A DNA stretch of 64,000 nt, taken from the NCBI RefSeq assembly GCF_900105205.1, contig NZ_FNSQ01000005.1:1922001-1986000 (forward strand), in the 5' to 3' direction. The stretch comes from Microbacterium hydrocarbonoxydans. GTDB lineage: Bacteria; Actinomycetota; Actinomycetes; Actinomycetales; Microbacteriaceae. The translations under genes and the position numbers were made by a program. Numbering within the stretch: position 1 is the stretch's first letter; every line of letters begins with the position of its first letter. This document shows positions 19,779 to 28,991 of the stretch, piece by piece. Under the pieces are notes generated by a model. That model saw only the letters and a list, made by a program, of their open reading frames with translations. It was not told where the DNA came from and made no database searches.

Positions 19779-20540
19779 ATGTCCGGGCATTCCAAGTGGG
19801 CCACCACGAAGCACAAGAAGGCCATCATCGACTCCAGGCGCGCCAAGTCCTGGGCCAAGCTCATCAAGAACATCGAGGTCGCCGCGAAGCTCGGCGGACC
19901 CGACCTGCAGGGCAATCCGACTCTGTTCGACGCCGTGCAGAAGGCGAAGAAGACCTCGGTCCCGAAGGACAACATCGACCGCGCAGTGAAGCGCGGAGCG
20001 GGCATCGGCGGCGAAGCGGTCGAGTACACCTCGATCATGTACGAGGGGTACGGACCCAACGGCGTCGCGATGATGATCGAGTGTCTGACCGACAACAAGA
20101 ACCGCGCAGCGGCAGAGGTGCGCACCGCGCTCAGCCGCAACGGCGGAACGCTCGCCGACCCCGGCAGCGTCGCCTACAACTTCAGCCGCAAGGGCGTCAT
20201 CGTGGTCGGCTCCGAGGGCACCACCGAGGACGACGTCATGATGGCGGCGCTCGAGGCGGGTGCTGAGGAGATCGAGCCGCATGCCGAGGGCTTCGAGATC
20301 ATCACCGAGGCGACCGACCTGGTCGCCGTGCGCAGCGCGCTGCAGGATGCCGGCATCGACTACGAGTCCGCAGACGTCGAGTTCGTCCCGAACCTCAAGG
20401 TCGAGATCGACGCCGACACCGCTCGCAAGATCTTCCGTCTGATCGATGCGCTCGAAGACAGCGAGGACGTGCAGAACGTCTTCACCAACTTCGATCTCAG
20501 CGCCGACGTGCAGGCAGAGCTCGAGAACGACGACGCGTAG
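19779..20540 (+). CDS. yebC: YebC/TACO1-family protein
   Basis: The 253-aa product has the family start [18 protein letters not shown] and all three domains, including the segment [22 protein letters not shown]. YebC proteins have long been listed as transcriptional regulators, but recent work on the family supports a role at the ribosome, helping translation of proline-rich stretches. Either may hold here. ATG 19779 has GGAG 4 bp upstream; the longer open frame upstream overlaps the hydrolase antisense. Position before ruvCAB is conserved in actinobacteria. Confidence 0.95.
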   Translation: MSGHSKWATTKHKKAIIDSRRAKSWAKLIKNIEVAAKLGGPDLQGNPTLFDAVQKAKKTSVPKDNIDRAVKRGAGIGGEAVEYTSIMYEGYGPNGVAMMIECLTDNKNRAAAEVRTALSRNGGTLADPGSVAYNFSRKGVIVVGSEGTTEDDVMMAALEAGAEEIEPHAEGFEIITEATDLVAVRSALQDAGIDYESADVEFVPNLKVEIDADTARKIFRLIDALEDSEDVQNVFTNFDLSADVQAELENDDA

Positions 20541-20573
20541 GCGCGCCGGACGTCCTGGCGGCGGTACGGCGAA

Positions 20574-20579
20574 TAGCCT
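20574..20579 (+). promoter_or_regulatory. Candidate leaderless -10 for ruvC
   Basis: TAGCCT followed by exactly six bases and the GTG start at 20586. A transcription start at the usual distance would fall on the start codon itself, giving a leaderless mRNA. No convincing Shine-Dalgarno sequence lies before this GTG. Confidence 0.5.
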
Positions 20580-20585
20580 GGGCGA

Positions 20586-21167
20586 GTGACCTCCTCTCTG
20601 CGCGTCCTCGGCATCGACCCTGGGCTCACCCGCTGCGGCGTCGGCGTCGTCGACGTCGACAGGGCGCGCCGAGGCACTCTGGTGCACGTCGGGGTGATCC
20701 GGTCCGCCCCCGAGATGCCGATCGGCGAGAGGCTCGCGCTGGTCGCGGCCGGAATCCGGGAGGTCATCGCCGAGCATCGCCCTGACGCGGTCGCGGTCGA
20801 GCGCGTGTTCGCGCAGCAGAACAGTCACACGGTGATGGGCACGGCCCAGGCGAGCGGTGTCGCACTGCTGCTTGCGGCGGAGGCCGGGTTGCCAGCCGCG
20901 ACGCATACGCCGAGTGAGGTCAAGGCCGCGGTGACCGGCTACGGCTCCGCCGACAAGCGTCAGGTGCAGTCCATGATCGCCCGCATCCTGCGCCTGGATG
21001 CTCCGCCGCAGCCCGCCGATGCGGCCGACGCCCTCGCGATCGCGCTCTGCCACGCGTGGCGACGTGGCGCGGCCGGCGCTCCAGGACAGGAGACGCTGAC
21101 TCCGGCGCAGCGCGCCTGGGCCGACGCGGAGCGTGTCGCTCGAACATATCTACGATCCGGTGCGTAG
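20586..21167 (+). CDS. ruvC: Crossover junction endodeoxyribonuclease RuvC
   Basis: Resolves Holliday junctions by symmetrical nicking. The 193-aa RNase H-like enzyme carries the acidic catalytic set: Asp11 in LGIDPGLTRCG, Glu72 in AVERVF, and Asp145/Asp148 in DAADALAIALCH. It starts with GTG at 20586, probably on a leaderless transcript. ruvA follows after 9 bp and ruvB overlaps ruvA, so the whole RuvABC branch-migration and resolution machine is encoded together. No clear SOS (LexA) box is visible upstream. Confidence 0.97.
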   Translation: MTSSLRVLGIDPGLTRCGVGVVDVDRARRGTLVHVGVIRSAPEMPIGERLALVAAGIREVIAEHRPDAVAVERVFAQQNSHTVMGTAQASGVALLLAAEAGLPAATHTPSEVKAAVTGYGSADKRQVQSMIARILRLDAPPQPADAADALAIALCHAWRRGAAGAPGQETLTPAQRAWADAERVARTYLRSGA

Positions 21168-21170
21168 GCT
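21165..21170 (+). promoter_or_regulatory. Candidate leaderless -10 for ruvA
   Basis: TAGGCT, overlapping the ruvC stop codon (TAG at 21165-21167), then six bases and ATG at 21177. The spacing equals that at ruvC and rarA. The six bases also contain GGAG, so translation from a longer ruvC-ruvA mRNA is possible too. Confidence 0.4.
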
Positions 21171-21176
21171 GGAGCG

Positions 21177-21782
21177 ATGATCTCCTCGCTGCACGGCGCC
21201 GTCCTTCACTCGACCGCCGATCAGGTCGTCATCGACGTCGGAGGAGTCGGGTTCTCCGTCGCGGTGCCTGCCGATGTCGCGCATACAGCGACGGTGGGCG
21301 AGAAACTGCTGCTGCACACGAGCCTCATCGTCAGAGAGGATGCTCTGTCGCTATACGGGTTCATGGACCGCAGCGAGCTGGAGATCTTCGGACTCCTGAT
21401 CAGCGTCACCGGCGTCGGGCCGAAGTCCGCGCTCGGGGTCCTGTCGCACCTGACCGTCGACCAGATCGCCGAGGCGGTCACCGCGGAAGACGACGCGCCC
21501 TTCCGCCGCGTCTCGGGAATCGGGCCGAAGACGGCGAAGCTGATCGTGCTGCAGCTCGCCGGCAAGGTCCACCCGGTCGGAGCGCCCTCGAAGCAGGCTG
21601 CGAGCGGACCCGTCGACGTCGTCGATCAGGTGACCGCCGCGCTGGTCGGACTCGGCTGGTCGGAGAAGGTCGCCGCCGAAGCCGCCGCCCAGACCGCGGC
21701 CGAGGCGACCGAGGCCGAGCGCGCCACCGTCGCGCCGCTGCTGCGCCGTACGCTGGCACTGCTGGGGCCGGCGCGTGTCTGA
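21177..21782 (+). CDS. ruvA: Holliday junction branch migration protein RuvA
   Basis: The 201-aa subunit forms the tetramer that holds the junction open for RuvB. It starts [20 protein letters not shown] (OB-fold), then has the helix-hairpin-helix segments GVGPKSALG and [11 protein letters not shown], and ends in the flexible domain III that contacts RuvB. Length and order match the family. Its last 8 bp overlap the GTG start of ruvB. Confidence 0.97.
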   Translation: MISSLHGAVLHSTADQVVIDVGGVGFSVAVPADVAHTATVGEKLLLHTSLIVREDALSLYGFMDRSELEIFGLLISVTGVGPKSALGVLSHLTVDQIAEAVTAEDDAPFRRVSGIGPKTAKLIVLQLAGKVHPVGAPSKQAASGPVDVVDQVTAALVGLGWSEKVAAEAAAQTAAEATEAERATVAPLLRRTLALLGPARV

Positions 21783-22800
21783 GGCGCGTGACGCGACGGA
21801 ACCCGTCGACGACACCGAGCTCGCGATCGAGGGGGCGCTGCGCCCGACGAGTCTCGACGAGTTCGTCGGTCAGCAGAAGGTCCGCGGCCAGCTGCAGCTG
21901 CTGCTCGACGCCGCGCGCATCCAGAACCGACCACCGGACCATATCCTGCTCGCCGGTCCTCCAGGGCTCGGGAAGACGACGCTCGCGATGATCGTCGCGC
22001 ACGAGAGCGAGCGGCCACTGCGCCTGTCGAGCGGTCCTGCGATCCAGCACGCCGGTGATCTGGCAGCCCTGCTGTCGAGCCTGGTGCCGGGCGAGGTGCT
22101 GTTCATCGACGAGATCCACCGGATGGCGCGCTCCGCCGAGGAGATGCTGTACCTCGCGATGGAGGACTTCCGCATCGACATCATGGTGGGCAAGGGCGCT
22201 GGGGCGACGAGCATCCCGCTGGAGCTCGCGCCCTTCACGCTCGTCGGTGCGACCACCCGCTCGGGTCTCCTGCCCAACCCGCTGCGCGACCGCTTCGGGT
22301 TCACCGGGCATCTGGAGTTCTACGACGAACCGGAGCTCGAGAAGGTGATCGAGCGCTCGGCACTCGTCCTCGGTGTCGACGTGCCCAGGGACTCGCTCTC
22401 CGAGATCGCACGGCGCTCGCGCGGCACGCCCCGAATCGCCAACCGCCTGCTGCGACGAGTACGCGACTACGCGCTCGTGCACGGGGGAGGAGCCGCGACC
22501 CTGCAGAGCGTCCAGGCGGCACTCGAGCTGTACGACGTCGATCCGATCGGTCTGGACCGACTCGACAGGGCGGTGCTCGAATCGCTCGTCCGCCGGTTCC
22601 GCGGCGGCCCCGTGGGACTCAGCACGCTCGCCGTCGCGGTCGGCGAAGAGGCCGAGACGGTCGAGAGCGTCGTGGAGCCCTACCTCGTCCGGATCGGCTT
22701 CCTCGGGCGCACTCCGCGGGGGCGAGTCGCCATGCCCGAGGCGTATGCGCATCTCGGTGTCGCGCACCCGGACGGGGCGCTTCGCCTCGATGACCTATAA
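21775..22800 (+). CDS. ruvB: Holliday junction branch migration ATPase RuvB
   Basis: The 341-aa AAA+ motor drives branch migration with RuvA. Walker A is GPPGLGKTT (Lys67), Walker B FIDEIHRM, sensor 1 in VGATTRSG, and the arginine finger region [13 protein letters not shown]. The C-terminal winged helix ([15 protein letters not shown]) binds DNA. It begins with GTG inside the end of ruvA. The stop codon TAA lies within TATAAT, a possible -10 for the next operon. Confidence 0.97.
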   Translation: MSEARDATEPVDDTELAIEGALRPTSLDEFVGQQKVRGQLQLLLDAARIQNRPPDHILLAGPPGLGKTTLAMIVAHESERPLRLSSGPAIQHAGDLAALLSSLVPGEVLFIDEIHRMARSAEEMLYLAMEDFRIDIMVGKGAGATSIPLELAPFTLVGATTRSGLLPNPLRDRFGFTGHLEFYDEPELEKVIERSALVLGVDVPRDSLSEIARRSRGTPRIANRLLRRVRDYALVHGGGAATLQSVQAALELYDVDPIGLDRLDRAVLESLVRRFRGGPVGLSTLAVAVGEEAETVESVVEPYLVRIGFLGRTPRGRVAMPEAYAHLGVAHPDGALRLDDL

Positions 22801-22801
22801 T
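22796..22801 (+). promoter_or_regulatory. Candidate -10 for yajC-secDF
   Basis: A perfect TATAAT overlaps the ruvB stop and would start a transcript about 65 bases before yajC. No good -35 is seen at 16-18 bp. A second weak -10, TAGAAC, lies nearby at about 22821. Promoter assignment is tentative. Confidence 0.35.
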
Positions 22802-22873
22802 CGCTGAAGACTTCCCCTGATAGAACTGCGCGTGCATTCCGGCGCGCGCACCTGAGAAAGGCCCTTCGCCACC

Positions 22874-23299
22874 ATGCCCATGGAAATCCTGCTCTTCGGC
22901 CTTCTCGCCGTGCTCGTCGTGTTCATGTTCGTCAACGGGCGCAAGCGTCAGAAGCAGATGAAGGCCGAGCAGGAGGAGAAGGCGACCAAGACGGTCCCCG
23001 GCGTGAAGGTCCTGCTCCAGGGCGGCATCTACGGCACCATCGTCGCGTACGACCACGACGACCTCGACTCGCCCGCTCTCGTCGAGATCGCCCCCGGCAC
23101 GGTCATCGAGGTGCACAGCCAGGCGATCCTCCGCATCGTCGAGCCCAAGGGCGTCGTCGCGGACGAGCTCGACTCCGACGTCGTGGTCGTCGACGAGACC
23201 CCGCTGGCCGACCAGGCGCCGCTGACCGACGACGCTCCCTCGATCGAGACCGCCGAGGAGACCCGCCGTCGCCTCGAGCGCGACGCCGACGACAAGTAA
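22874..23299 (+). CDS. yajC: Preprotein translocase accessory subunit YajC
   Basis: The 141-aa protein has one N-terminal membrane helix (EILLFGLLAVLVVFMFVNGR) followed by the conserved cytoplasmic segment RKRQKQMK and GVKVLLQGGIYGTI. The acidic C-terminal tail is longer than in E. coli, as usual in actinobacteria. YajC joins SecD and SecF, encoded next, in the complex that helps SecYEG release proteins on the outer side. GAGAAAGG precedes the ATG. Confidence 0.93.
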   Translation: MPMEILLFGLLAVLVVFMFVNGRKRQKQMKAEQEEKATKTVPGVKVLLQGGIYGTIVAYDHDDLDSPALVEIAPGTVIEVHSQAILRIVEPKGVVADELDSDVVVVDETPLADQAPLTDDAPSIETAEETRRRLERDADDK

Positions 23300-23354
23300 C
23301 CGCCGCACCGTAGCGGCACCTCGGCACTCCGGCATCTAAGAAAGCTGATCACAC

Positions 23355-25085
23355 GTGGCCACTTCTTCCCCGGTCCGTCACGCCTGGCGGGTCCTTCTGG
23401 GCCTGCTCCTGGTGACGGGCGTCCTCTTCGGCATCAACGCGCTCGGAGTCCACGTCTTCGAGAAGAGCTCGTGGACTCCTGAGCTCGCACTCGACCTGCA
23501 GGGTGGAACGCAGATCGTGCTGAGCGCCGAGACCGAGGACGGAGCGGCTCCCTCGAGCGAGCAGCTCGATCAGGCTGCGGCGATCATCCGCCAGCGCGTC
23601 GACGCATCCGGTGTGGCCGAGGCCGACATCACGACCGAGGGCGGCCGCAACATCGTCGTCCAGATCCCCGGTGTGGCGGATGAGCAGACCCGCGAGCGAA
23701 TCCAGTCGAGCGCGCAGCTGCAGTTCCGCGCGGTGCTGTACACGACGGCCGGCACGAACACCTTCATCGGGGAGGACGGCAACGAGACGCCGTTCCCGAC
23801 GCCGGACGAGTCGCTCAGCGACACGCCGACGGCCGAGCCGACCGACCCGAGCGACCTCTCCTGGGTCACCGAGAAGCTCGCCGCCGAGTTCCAGGCGTAC
23901 GACTGCGCCAACCCCGACAACGACCCGTCACGCGAGCCCGCGGACGAGCCGCTCATCGCCTGCGACCCCTCGGGTCAGGCCAAGTACATCCTCGGCCCGA
24001 CCGAGCTCACCGGCACGGCGATCACGGATGCCACGGCCGGCCGTGACCCGAAGTCCGGCGCCTGGCTCGTGCAGCTCACGATGAACGGCGACGGCACCGA
24101 GGCGTTCGGCAAGGTGAGCACACGCCTCAACCAGAACCGTCTGGCCAACCTGTCGCCTCGCGACCAGTTCGCCTTCGTCCTCGACGGGTCCGTCATCAGC
24201 GCGCCGCAGATGAACGGTCAGATCCTCGACGGTCGCCCGAGCATCTCGGGCAGCTTCACGCAGGAGACCGCGACGACGCTCGCCGATCAGCTGAAGTTCG
24301 GTGCGCTGCCGCTGAGCTTCGAGGTGCAGAGCTCCGACACCATCTCGGCGACGCTCGGCACGCAGCAGCTGCAGATCGGCCTCATCGCCGGCCTCATCGG
24401 CCTCGCGCTCGTCGCGATCTACTCGCTGATCGTCTATCGCGCGCTGGGATCGGTGATCATCGCCTCCATCGCGGTGATGGCCGTCCTGACGTACATCATC
24501 ATCTGCATCCTCGCCTGGCGCCTGGGCTTCCGCCTGTCGCTGGCAGGTGTCGCCGGTCTCATCGTGTCGATCGGGTTCACGGCCGACTCGTTCATCGTGT
24601 ACTTCGAGCGAATCCGAGACGAGCTCCGCGACGGGAAGTCGATCACCTCCGCGGTGGAGGACGGCTGGGGCAGGGCCAAGCGGACGATCTACATCTCGAA
24701 GTCGATCAACATCCTGGCGGCCGTCGTGCTGTACATCCTCGCGGACGCCACCGTGAAGGGCTTCGCCTTCACGCTCGGTCTCACGACCCTCATCGACGTG
24801 TTCATCTTCGTGATCTTCACGCACCCCGTGATGCAGCTGCTGGCACGCACGCGGTTCTTCGGCGGAGGGCACAAGCTGTCCGGTCTCGACCCCGAGTCGC
24901 TCGGGGCTGTCTACCGCAGCCGCTCGCAGTTCCGCGAGGTCTCGTCCGCCACGGCAGGGCGAGGCGCGAAGAACTCGCGCGCCCGCGGTGAGGCCGAGCG
25001 CCGACAGACCATCGCAGAGCGCAAGCGCGCCGAAGCACTAGCCGGTGACAGATCCACCAGCACCGGAAGCGAGGGGGACGCCTGA
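23355..25085 (+). CDS. secD: Protein translocase subunit SecD
   Basis: Uses the proton motive force to pull secreted proteins across the membrane. The 576-aa RND-type protein has an N-terminal helix, the P1 base (DLQGGTQIVL), an inserted Pro/Thr/Asp-rich region near residues 140-175, and the P1 head. Five C-terminal helices follow, containing GLIVSIGFTADSFIVYFERI. It starts with GTG 23355 after a weak AAGAAAG site. The TGA overlaps the ATG of secF. The tail after the last helix is basic and disordered. Confidence 0.96.
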   Translation: MATSSPVRHAWRVLLGLLLVTGVLFGINALGVHVFEKSSWTPELALDLQGGTQIVLSAETEDGAAPSSEQLDQAAAIIRQRVDASGVAEADITTEGGRNIVVQIPGVADEQTRERIQSSAQLQFRAVLYTTAGTNTFIGEDGNETPFPTPDESLSDTPTAEPTDPSDLSWVTEKLAAEFQAYDCANPDNDPSREPADEPLIACDPSGQAKYILGPTELTGTAITDATAGRDPKSGAWLVQLTMNGDGTEAFGKVSTRLNQNRLANLSPRDQFAFVLDGSVISAPQMNGQILDGRPSISGSFTQETATTLADQLKFGALPLSFEVQSSDTISATLGTQQLQIGLIAGLIGLALVAIYSLIVYRALGSVIIASIAVMAVLTYIIICILAWRLGFRLSLAGVAGLIVSIGFTADSFIVYFERIRDELRDGKSITSAVEDGWGRAKRTIYISKSINILAAVVLYILADATVKGFAFTLGLTTLIDVFIFVIFTHPVMQLLARTRFFGGGHKLSGLDPESLGAVYRSRSQFREVSSATAGRGAKNSRARGEAERRQTIAERKRAEALAGDRSTSTGSEGDA

Positions 25086-26074
25086 TGGCTTCCATGAACG
25101 AGTTCGGTAACAACCTCTACACGGGGAAGACCTCCTTCCCGTTCGTCGGCAAGCGCCGCCTGTGGTTCATCATCGCGATCGCGCTCGTGGTCGGCTCGGC
25201 CCTCGTGCCGCTGATCCGCCCGATCCAGTTCTCGATCGAGTTCACCGGCGGATCGCAGTTCACCGTCCAGGCGCCCGACAGCACCGACCAGCAGACGGCG
25301 ACGGATGCGGTGCAGTCGATCGTTCCGGGAGCGGCGACCAAGGTCGTCGTGATCAGCGGCAACGACATCCGCGTGCAGACCGACCAGATGAGCGCTGACC
25401 AGACCCAGCAGGTCTCCAACGCCCTCGCGGAGGCGTACAGCGTCGAACCCGACAGCGTCACTTCGTCGTTCATCGGCCCGGCCTGGGGAGAGAACGTCAC
25501 GAGGCAGTCGCTCTGGGGCCTCGCGATCTTCCTTGCGCTGACGTTCCTGATCCTCGCGATCTACTTCCGCACCTGGAAGATGTCCGCCGCCGCGATCATC
25601 GGCCTCCTCGACGTCCTCGTCATCACGGTCGGCGTCTACGCGCTGGCCGGCTTCGAGATCTCACCGGCCGCCGTCATCGGCTTCCTGACGATCCTCTCCT
25701 ACTCGCTGTACGACACCACGGTCGTCTTCGACAAGATCAGGGAGAACACGACGGAAGACGGTGAGCAATCGTCCCGGCTGTTCGGGGAGTCGGTCAACCT
25801 GGCCGTCAACCAGACGCTCGTGCGGTCGATCAACACGTCCGTCGTGGCTGCGCTGCCGGTAGGTGCGGTGCTCTTCATCGGAGCCTTCTGGCTCGGAGCG
25901 GAGTCGCTCACCGACATCTCCCTCTCGATCTTCGTCGGCATCCTCGTTGCGACCTACTCGACCCTGTTCGTGGCTGCCCCGCTCTACTCGCTGTTCCGCG
26001 AGAACGAGCCGGGCATCGCCGCCCGCGATGCCAGGATCCGCGAGGCGCGCACCCGCGCCACCGTCGAGGCCTGA
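25085..26074 (+). CDS. secF: Protein translocase subunit SecF
   Basis: Partner of SecD. The 329-aa protein has one helix near the N-terminus, a periplasmic-type P4 domain beginning with the signature FSIEFTGGSQF, then five helices with YSLYDTTVVFDKIREN in the fourth-fifth helix region. Length is normal. It shares one base with the end of secD (TGATG), so the subunits should be made in step. A strong hairpin closes the operon 9 bp after the stop. Confidence 0.96.
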   Translation: MASMNEFGNNLYTGKTSFPFVGKRRLWFIIAIALVVGSALVPLIRPIQFSIEFTGGSQFTVQAPDSTDQQTATDAVQSIVPGAATKVVVISGNDIRVQTDQMSADQTQQVSNALAEAYSVEPDSVTSSFIGPAWGENVTRQSLWGLAIFLALTFLILAIYFRTWKMSAAAIIGLLDVLVITVGVYALAGFEISPAAVIGFLTILSYSLYDTTVVFDKIRENTTEDGEQSSRLFGESVNLAVNQTLVRSINTSVVAALPVGAVLFIGAFWLGAESLTDISLSIFVGILVATYSTLFVAAPLYSLFRENEPGIAARDARIREARTRATVEA

Positions 26075-26082
26075 TCGTTCCC

Positions 26083-26109
26083 GCTCTGCGGGGCCGCACC
26101 CCGCAGAGC
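26083..26109 (+). terminator. Terminator after secF
   Basis: GCTCTGCGGGG (26083-26093) pairs perfectly with CCCCGCAGAGC (26099-26109) around the loop CCGCA. It is an 11-bp GC-rich stem right after secF, without a U-tract, and separates the sec operon from rel. A TAAGAT at 26115-26120 could be the rel -10. Confidence 0.75.
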
Positions 26110-26142
26110 ACGCGTAAGATTGTGTGATTCGGAGGTGAGCGG

Positions 26143-28392
26143 ATGGCGGAACCGCAGACGGCGTCGCAGGGATCGAGCCTGAGACGACTGGTTCCCCGCA
26201 TCTTCTCCCGCGCGCCCAGGGTCAACGACCTCGACAATCTCACCCGCACGGTCCGTGCGAACCACCCGAAGGGTGATCTCGCGGTCATCGAACGGGCCTA
26301 CGCGGTCGCCAAGGAGAAGCACTCCGGGCAGCAGCGTCAGAGTGGCGAGCCGTACATCACGCACCCGCTCGCGGTCGCGCAGATCCTCGCGGAGATGGGC
26401 CTCGGGCCTCGGGCGATCGCCGCAGCGCTGCTGCACGACACCGTCGAGGACACCGGCTACGCGCTCACCGACCTGACCGCCGAGTTCGGCGACGAGGTCG
26501 CGATGCTGGTCGACGGCGTCACGAAGCTCGACAAGGTCAAGTACGGCGAGAGCGCGCAGGCGGAGACCGTCCGCAAGATGATCGTCGCGATGTCCAAAGA
26601 CATCCGCGTCCTCCTGATCAAGCTCGCCGACCGGCTGCACAACGCACGCACCTGGGGCTTCGTCCCGCCCGAGAAGGCGGCGAAGAAGGCCAAGGAGACG
26701 CTGGAGATCTACGCGCCGCTGGCCAACCGACTCGGCATCCAGGCGATCAAGTCCGAGCTCGAGGACCTGTCGTTCGCTGTCCTGCATCCGAAGATCTACA
26801 ACGAGATCCACAACCTCATCGCCCAGCGCACCCCGCAGCGAGAGAAGTACCTGACGCAGGTGGTCGAGGAGATCGACGAGGATCTGCGCGACCTGCGCAT
26901 CAGGGGCAAGGTCGTCGGACGGCCGAAGCAGCTCTATTCGGTGTATCAGAAGATGGTCGTGCGCGGTCGCGAGTTCGACGACATCTACGACCTGATCGGC
27001 ATCCGCGTCCTCGTCGCCTCGGTGCGCGACTGCTACGCGGTGCTGGGCGCCATCCACGCGCGCTGGACGCCCCTGCCCGGCCGCTTCAAGGACTACATCG
27101 CGACGCCGAAGTTCAACCTGTACCAGTCGCTGCACACGACGGTGATCGGCCCCTCAGGGCGCACCGTCGAGATCCAGATCCGCACGCACGAGATGCACCA
27201 GCAGGCCGAGTACGGTGTCGCGGCGCACTGGATGTACAAGGAGCGGATGAACGGCGGCAAGGCCGAGGTCCGCGCGGCCGACAACGACATGGCCTGGCTC
27301 GCGCACATCTCGGACTGGCAGGCCGAGACAGCGGATCCGGGCGAGTTCCTGGATTCCCTGCGGTTCGAGATCGGTGCGAAGGAGGTCTACGTCTTCACTC
27401 CGAAGGGACGTGTGATCGGCCTTCCCGCCGGCGCGACGCCCGTCGATTTCGCGTACGCAGTGCACACCGAGATCGGGCACCGCACCATGGGGTCCAAGGT
27501 CAACGGACGCCTCGTGCCGCTGGAGTCGGAGCTCAAGAGCGGCGACGTCGTCGAGGTCTTCACCTCGAAGAACCCGGATGCAGGGCCGAGCCAGGACTGG
27601 CTCGGATTCGTCAAGAGCACCAGAGCGCGCAACAAGATCCGCGGCTGGTTCACCAAGGAGCGCCGCGAAGAGGCGATCGAGCAGGGCAAGGAGGCCATCG
27701 CCCGCGCGATGCGCCGACAGAACATGCCTCTGCAGCGCCTGATGAGCCAGGACTCCTTCGCCGAAGTGGCGCACCAGCTCCGCTATGAAGACGTCTCCGC
27801 GCTCTATGCCGCTGTCGGTGAAGGTCACGTGTCGACGCAGTCGGTCCTCGAGAAGGTCACCGCGCTGGTCGCCGCCGCCGATCCGGTCACCGGATCCATC
27901 GAGCTGCCGGGCAGCATGCCCTCCCGAGAGCCGCGCTCCGGCGACTCGGGCGTGCTCGTGCGCGGGGCGTCCGACATCCTCGTCAAGCTCGCCAAGTGCT
28001 GCACCCCGGTGCCAGGCGATGCGATCGTCGGCTTCGTCACCCGTGGCAGCGGCGTCTCGGTGCACCGCTCCGACTGCGTGAACGTCAAGGCGCTGGCCAG
28101 CGAGGAAGACCGATTCGTCGAGGTGTCGTGGGCGCCGACGACGAAGAGCGTCTTCCGGGTGCAGATCCAGGTCGAGGCTCTCGACCGCTCTGGCCTGCTC
28201 TCCGATGTCACCCGTGTTCTCAGCGAGCATCACGTCAACATCCTCTCGGCGACCGTCAGCACCACGGACGAGCGCCTGGCGATCAGCCGATTCGTCTTCG
28301 AGATGGGCGATGCCGTGCATCTCGACAGGATCCTGAACGCGGTCCGGCGTATCGACGCGGTGTACGACGTGTACCGCGTCACCTCCTCCTGA
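26143..28392 (+). CDS. rel: Bifunctional (p)ppGpp synthetase/hydrolase Rel
   Basis: The 749-aa RSH enzyme makes and degrades the alarmone (p)ppGpp. Order: HD hydrolase domain with His98-Asp99 in LLHDTVEDT; synthetase with the RxKD motif (R314-F-K-D, typical of bifunctional Rel enzymes) followed by YQSLHT; TGS domain ([14 protein letters not shown]); a zinc-finger-like segment with [11 protein letters not shown]; and a C-terminal ACT domain. GGAGGTGA just upstream of ATG 26143 is a strong ribosome-binding site. A TAAGAT -10 gives a short leader. Its last 14 bp overlap the AbiEi-like gene on the other strand. Confidence 0.96.
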   Translation: MAEPQTASQGSSLRRLVPRIFSRAPRVNDLDNLTRTVRANHPKGDLAVIERAYAVAKEKHSGQQRQSGEPYITHPLAVAQILAEMGLGPRAIAAALLHDTVEDTGYALTDLTAEFGDEVAMLVDGVTKLDKVKYGESAQAETVRKMIVAMSKDIRVLLIKLADRLHNARTWGFVPPEKAAKKAKETLEIYAPLANRLGIQAIKSELEDLSFAVLHPKIYNEIHNLIAQRTPQREKYLTQVVEEIDEDLRDLRIRGKVVGRPKQLYSVYQKMVVRGREFDDIYDLIGIRVLVASVRDCYAVLGAIHARWTPLPGRFKDYIATPKFNLYQSLHTTVIGPSGRTVEIQIRTHEMHQQAEYGVAAHWMYKERMNGGKAEVRAADNDMAWLAHISDWQAETADPGEFLDSLRFEIGAKEVYVFTPKGRVIGLPAGATPVDFAYAVHTEIGHRTMGSKVNGRLVPLESELKSGDVVEVFTSKNPDAGPSQDWLGFVKSTRARNKIRGWFTKERREEAIEQGKEAIARAMRRQNMPLQRLMSQDSFAEVAHQLRYEDVSALYAAVGEGHVSTQSVLEKVTALVAAADPVTGSIELPGSMPSREPRSGDSGVLVRGASDILVKLAKCCTPVPGDAIVGFVTRGSGVSVHRSDCVNVKALASEEDRFVEVSWAPTTKSVFRVQIQVEALDRSGLLSDVTRVLSEHHVNILSATVSTTDERLAISRFVFEMGDAVHLDRILNAVRRIDAVYDVYRVTSS

Positions 28393-28930
28393 CCATCAGC
28401 CGCTCGAGGGCCCCGCGTCCCGCGCGGGTGCCCGGCACTCGCGAGAGCGTCGACATCGCTGCGGCTGCCTCGACGACGAGCGTGTCGTCGACCGCCGCGA
28501 GCAGGAGCATCCATCGTCGCAGCGACTCGTCGCGGTACAGCCCCAGGGCGAGATCGACCATCGTGCGCACCGGGGTCATGACCGCGATGCCCCCGAGCTG
28601 CACCACGGCATCGCCCGGCAGCGCGGTGTCGTGAAACCTCACCCGTGCGGTGAGTGCGGGGCGGATTCGGCGGGCGACGGCACGCCGGACATGATGGATC
28701 GGCGGTGGCGCGTCGCCGGCGCCGTGGATCCAAGCCGAGGTCGGACCGGACGCCGCCGTGTCTGCCGGGATCAGCGCCGCGATCGCCGAGGCTCGCGCCG
28801 CTGGGCTCTCCACCAGATCTGCGGGGATATACCCCTCGCCGAGTTCGACCACGTGCCCGTCGAGGCGGGCGGCGCTCAGCTCGGAGACCGCCAGCCGCCC
28901 ACCGGGCAGATACAGGAACGCGGGATGCAT
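28379..28930 (-). CDS. AbiEi-like small protein
   Basis: A 183-aa protein with the pattern seen in short actinobacterial proteins annotated as type IV toxin-antitoxin AbiEi-like: SAWIHGAG, a basic patch [13 protein letters not shown], then [16 protein letters not shown]. These resemble the C-terminal part of AbiEi antitoxins. No nucleotidyltransferase (AbiEii-like) toxin lies beside it, so a working toxin pair is not supported; it may be a stand-alone DNA-binding or orphan protein. The start codon sits inside an inverted repeat. The 3' end overlaps rel by 14 bp. Confidence 0.55.
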   Translation of the reverse strand: MHPAFLYLPGGRLAVSELSAARLDGHVVELGEGYIPADLVESPAARASAIAALIPADTAASGPTSAWIHGAGDAPPPIHHVRRAVARRIRPALTARVRFHDTALPGDAVVQLGGIAVMTPVRTMVDLALGLYRDESLRRWMLLLAAVDDTLVVEAAAAMSTLSRVPGTRAGRGALERLMVRRR

Positions 28931-28963
28931 CCCGCCAGTGTGGCGTGCTGCATCCCGCGTTCC
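28915..28963 (-). promoter_or_regulatory. Inverted repeat covering the AbiEi-like start codon
   Basis: GGAACGCGGGATGCA (28915-28929) and its exact complement TGCATCCCGCGTTCC (28949-28963) flank 19 bases. In the mRNA the 15-bp stem would bury the ATG (28928-28930). The left arm also sits in a 16-bp palindrome (28920-28935) centred beside the start codon. Both an autoregulator site and a translation-blocking hairpin are possible. Confidence 0.6.
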
Positions 28964-28991
28964 GTGTGGATCCGAGGATCTGTGGAGAGGT

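Noticed and set aside
20541..20585. SOS (LexA) box before ruvC or ruvA
   Set aside because: Only a half-site-like CGAAC (about 21139) is seen near ruvA, without the second half; none before ruvC.
28379..28930. A type IV toxin-antitoxin system
   Set aside because: Only an AbiEi-like protein is present; the neighbours are rel and a DUF349 gene, and no nucleotidyltransferase toxin is found.
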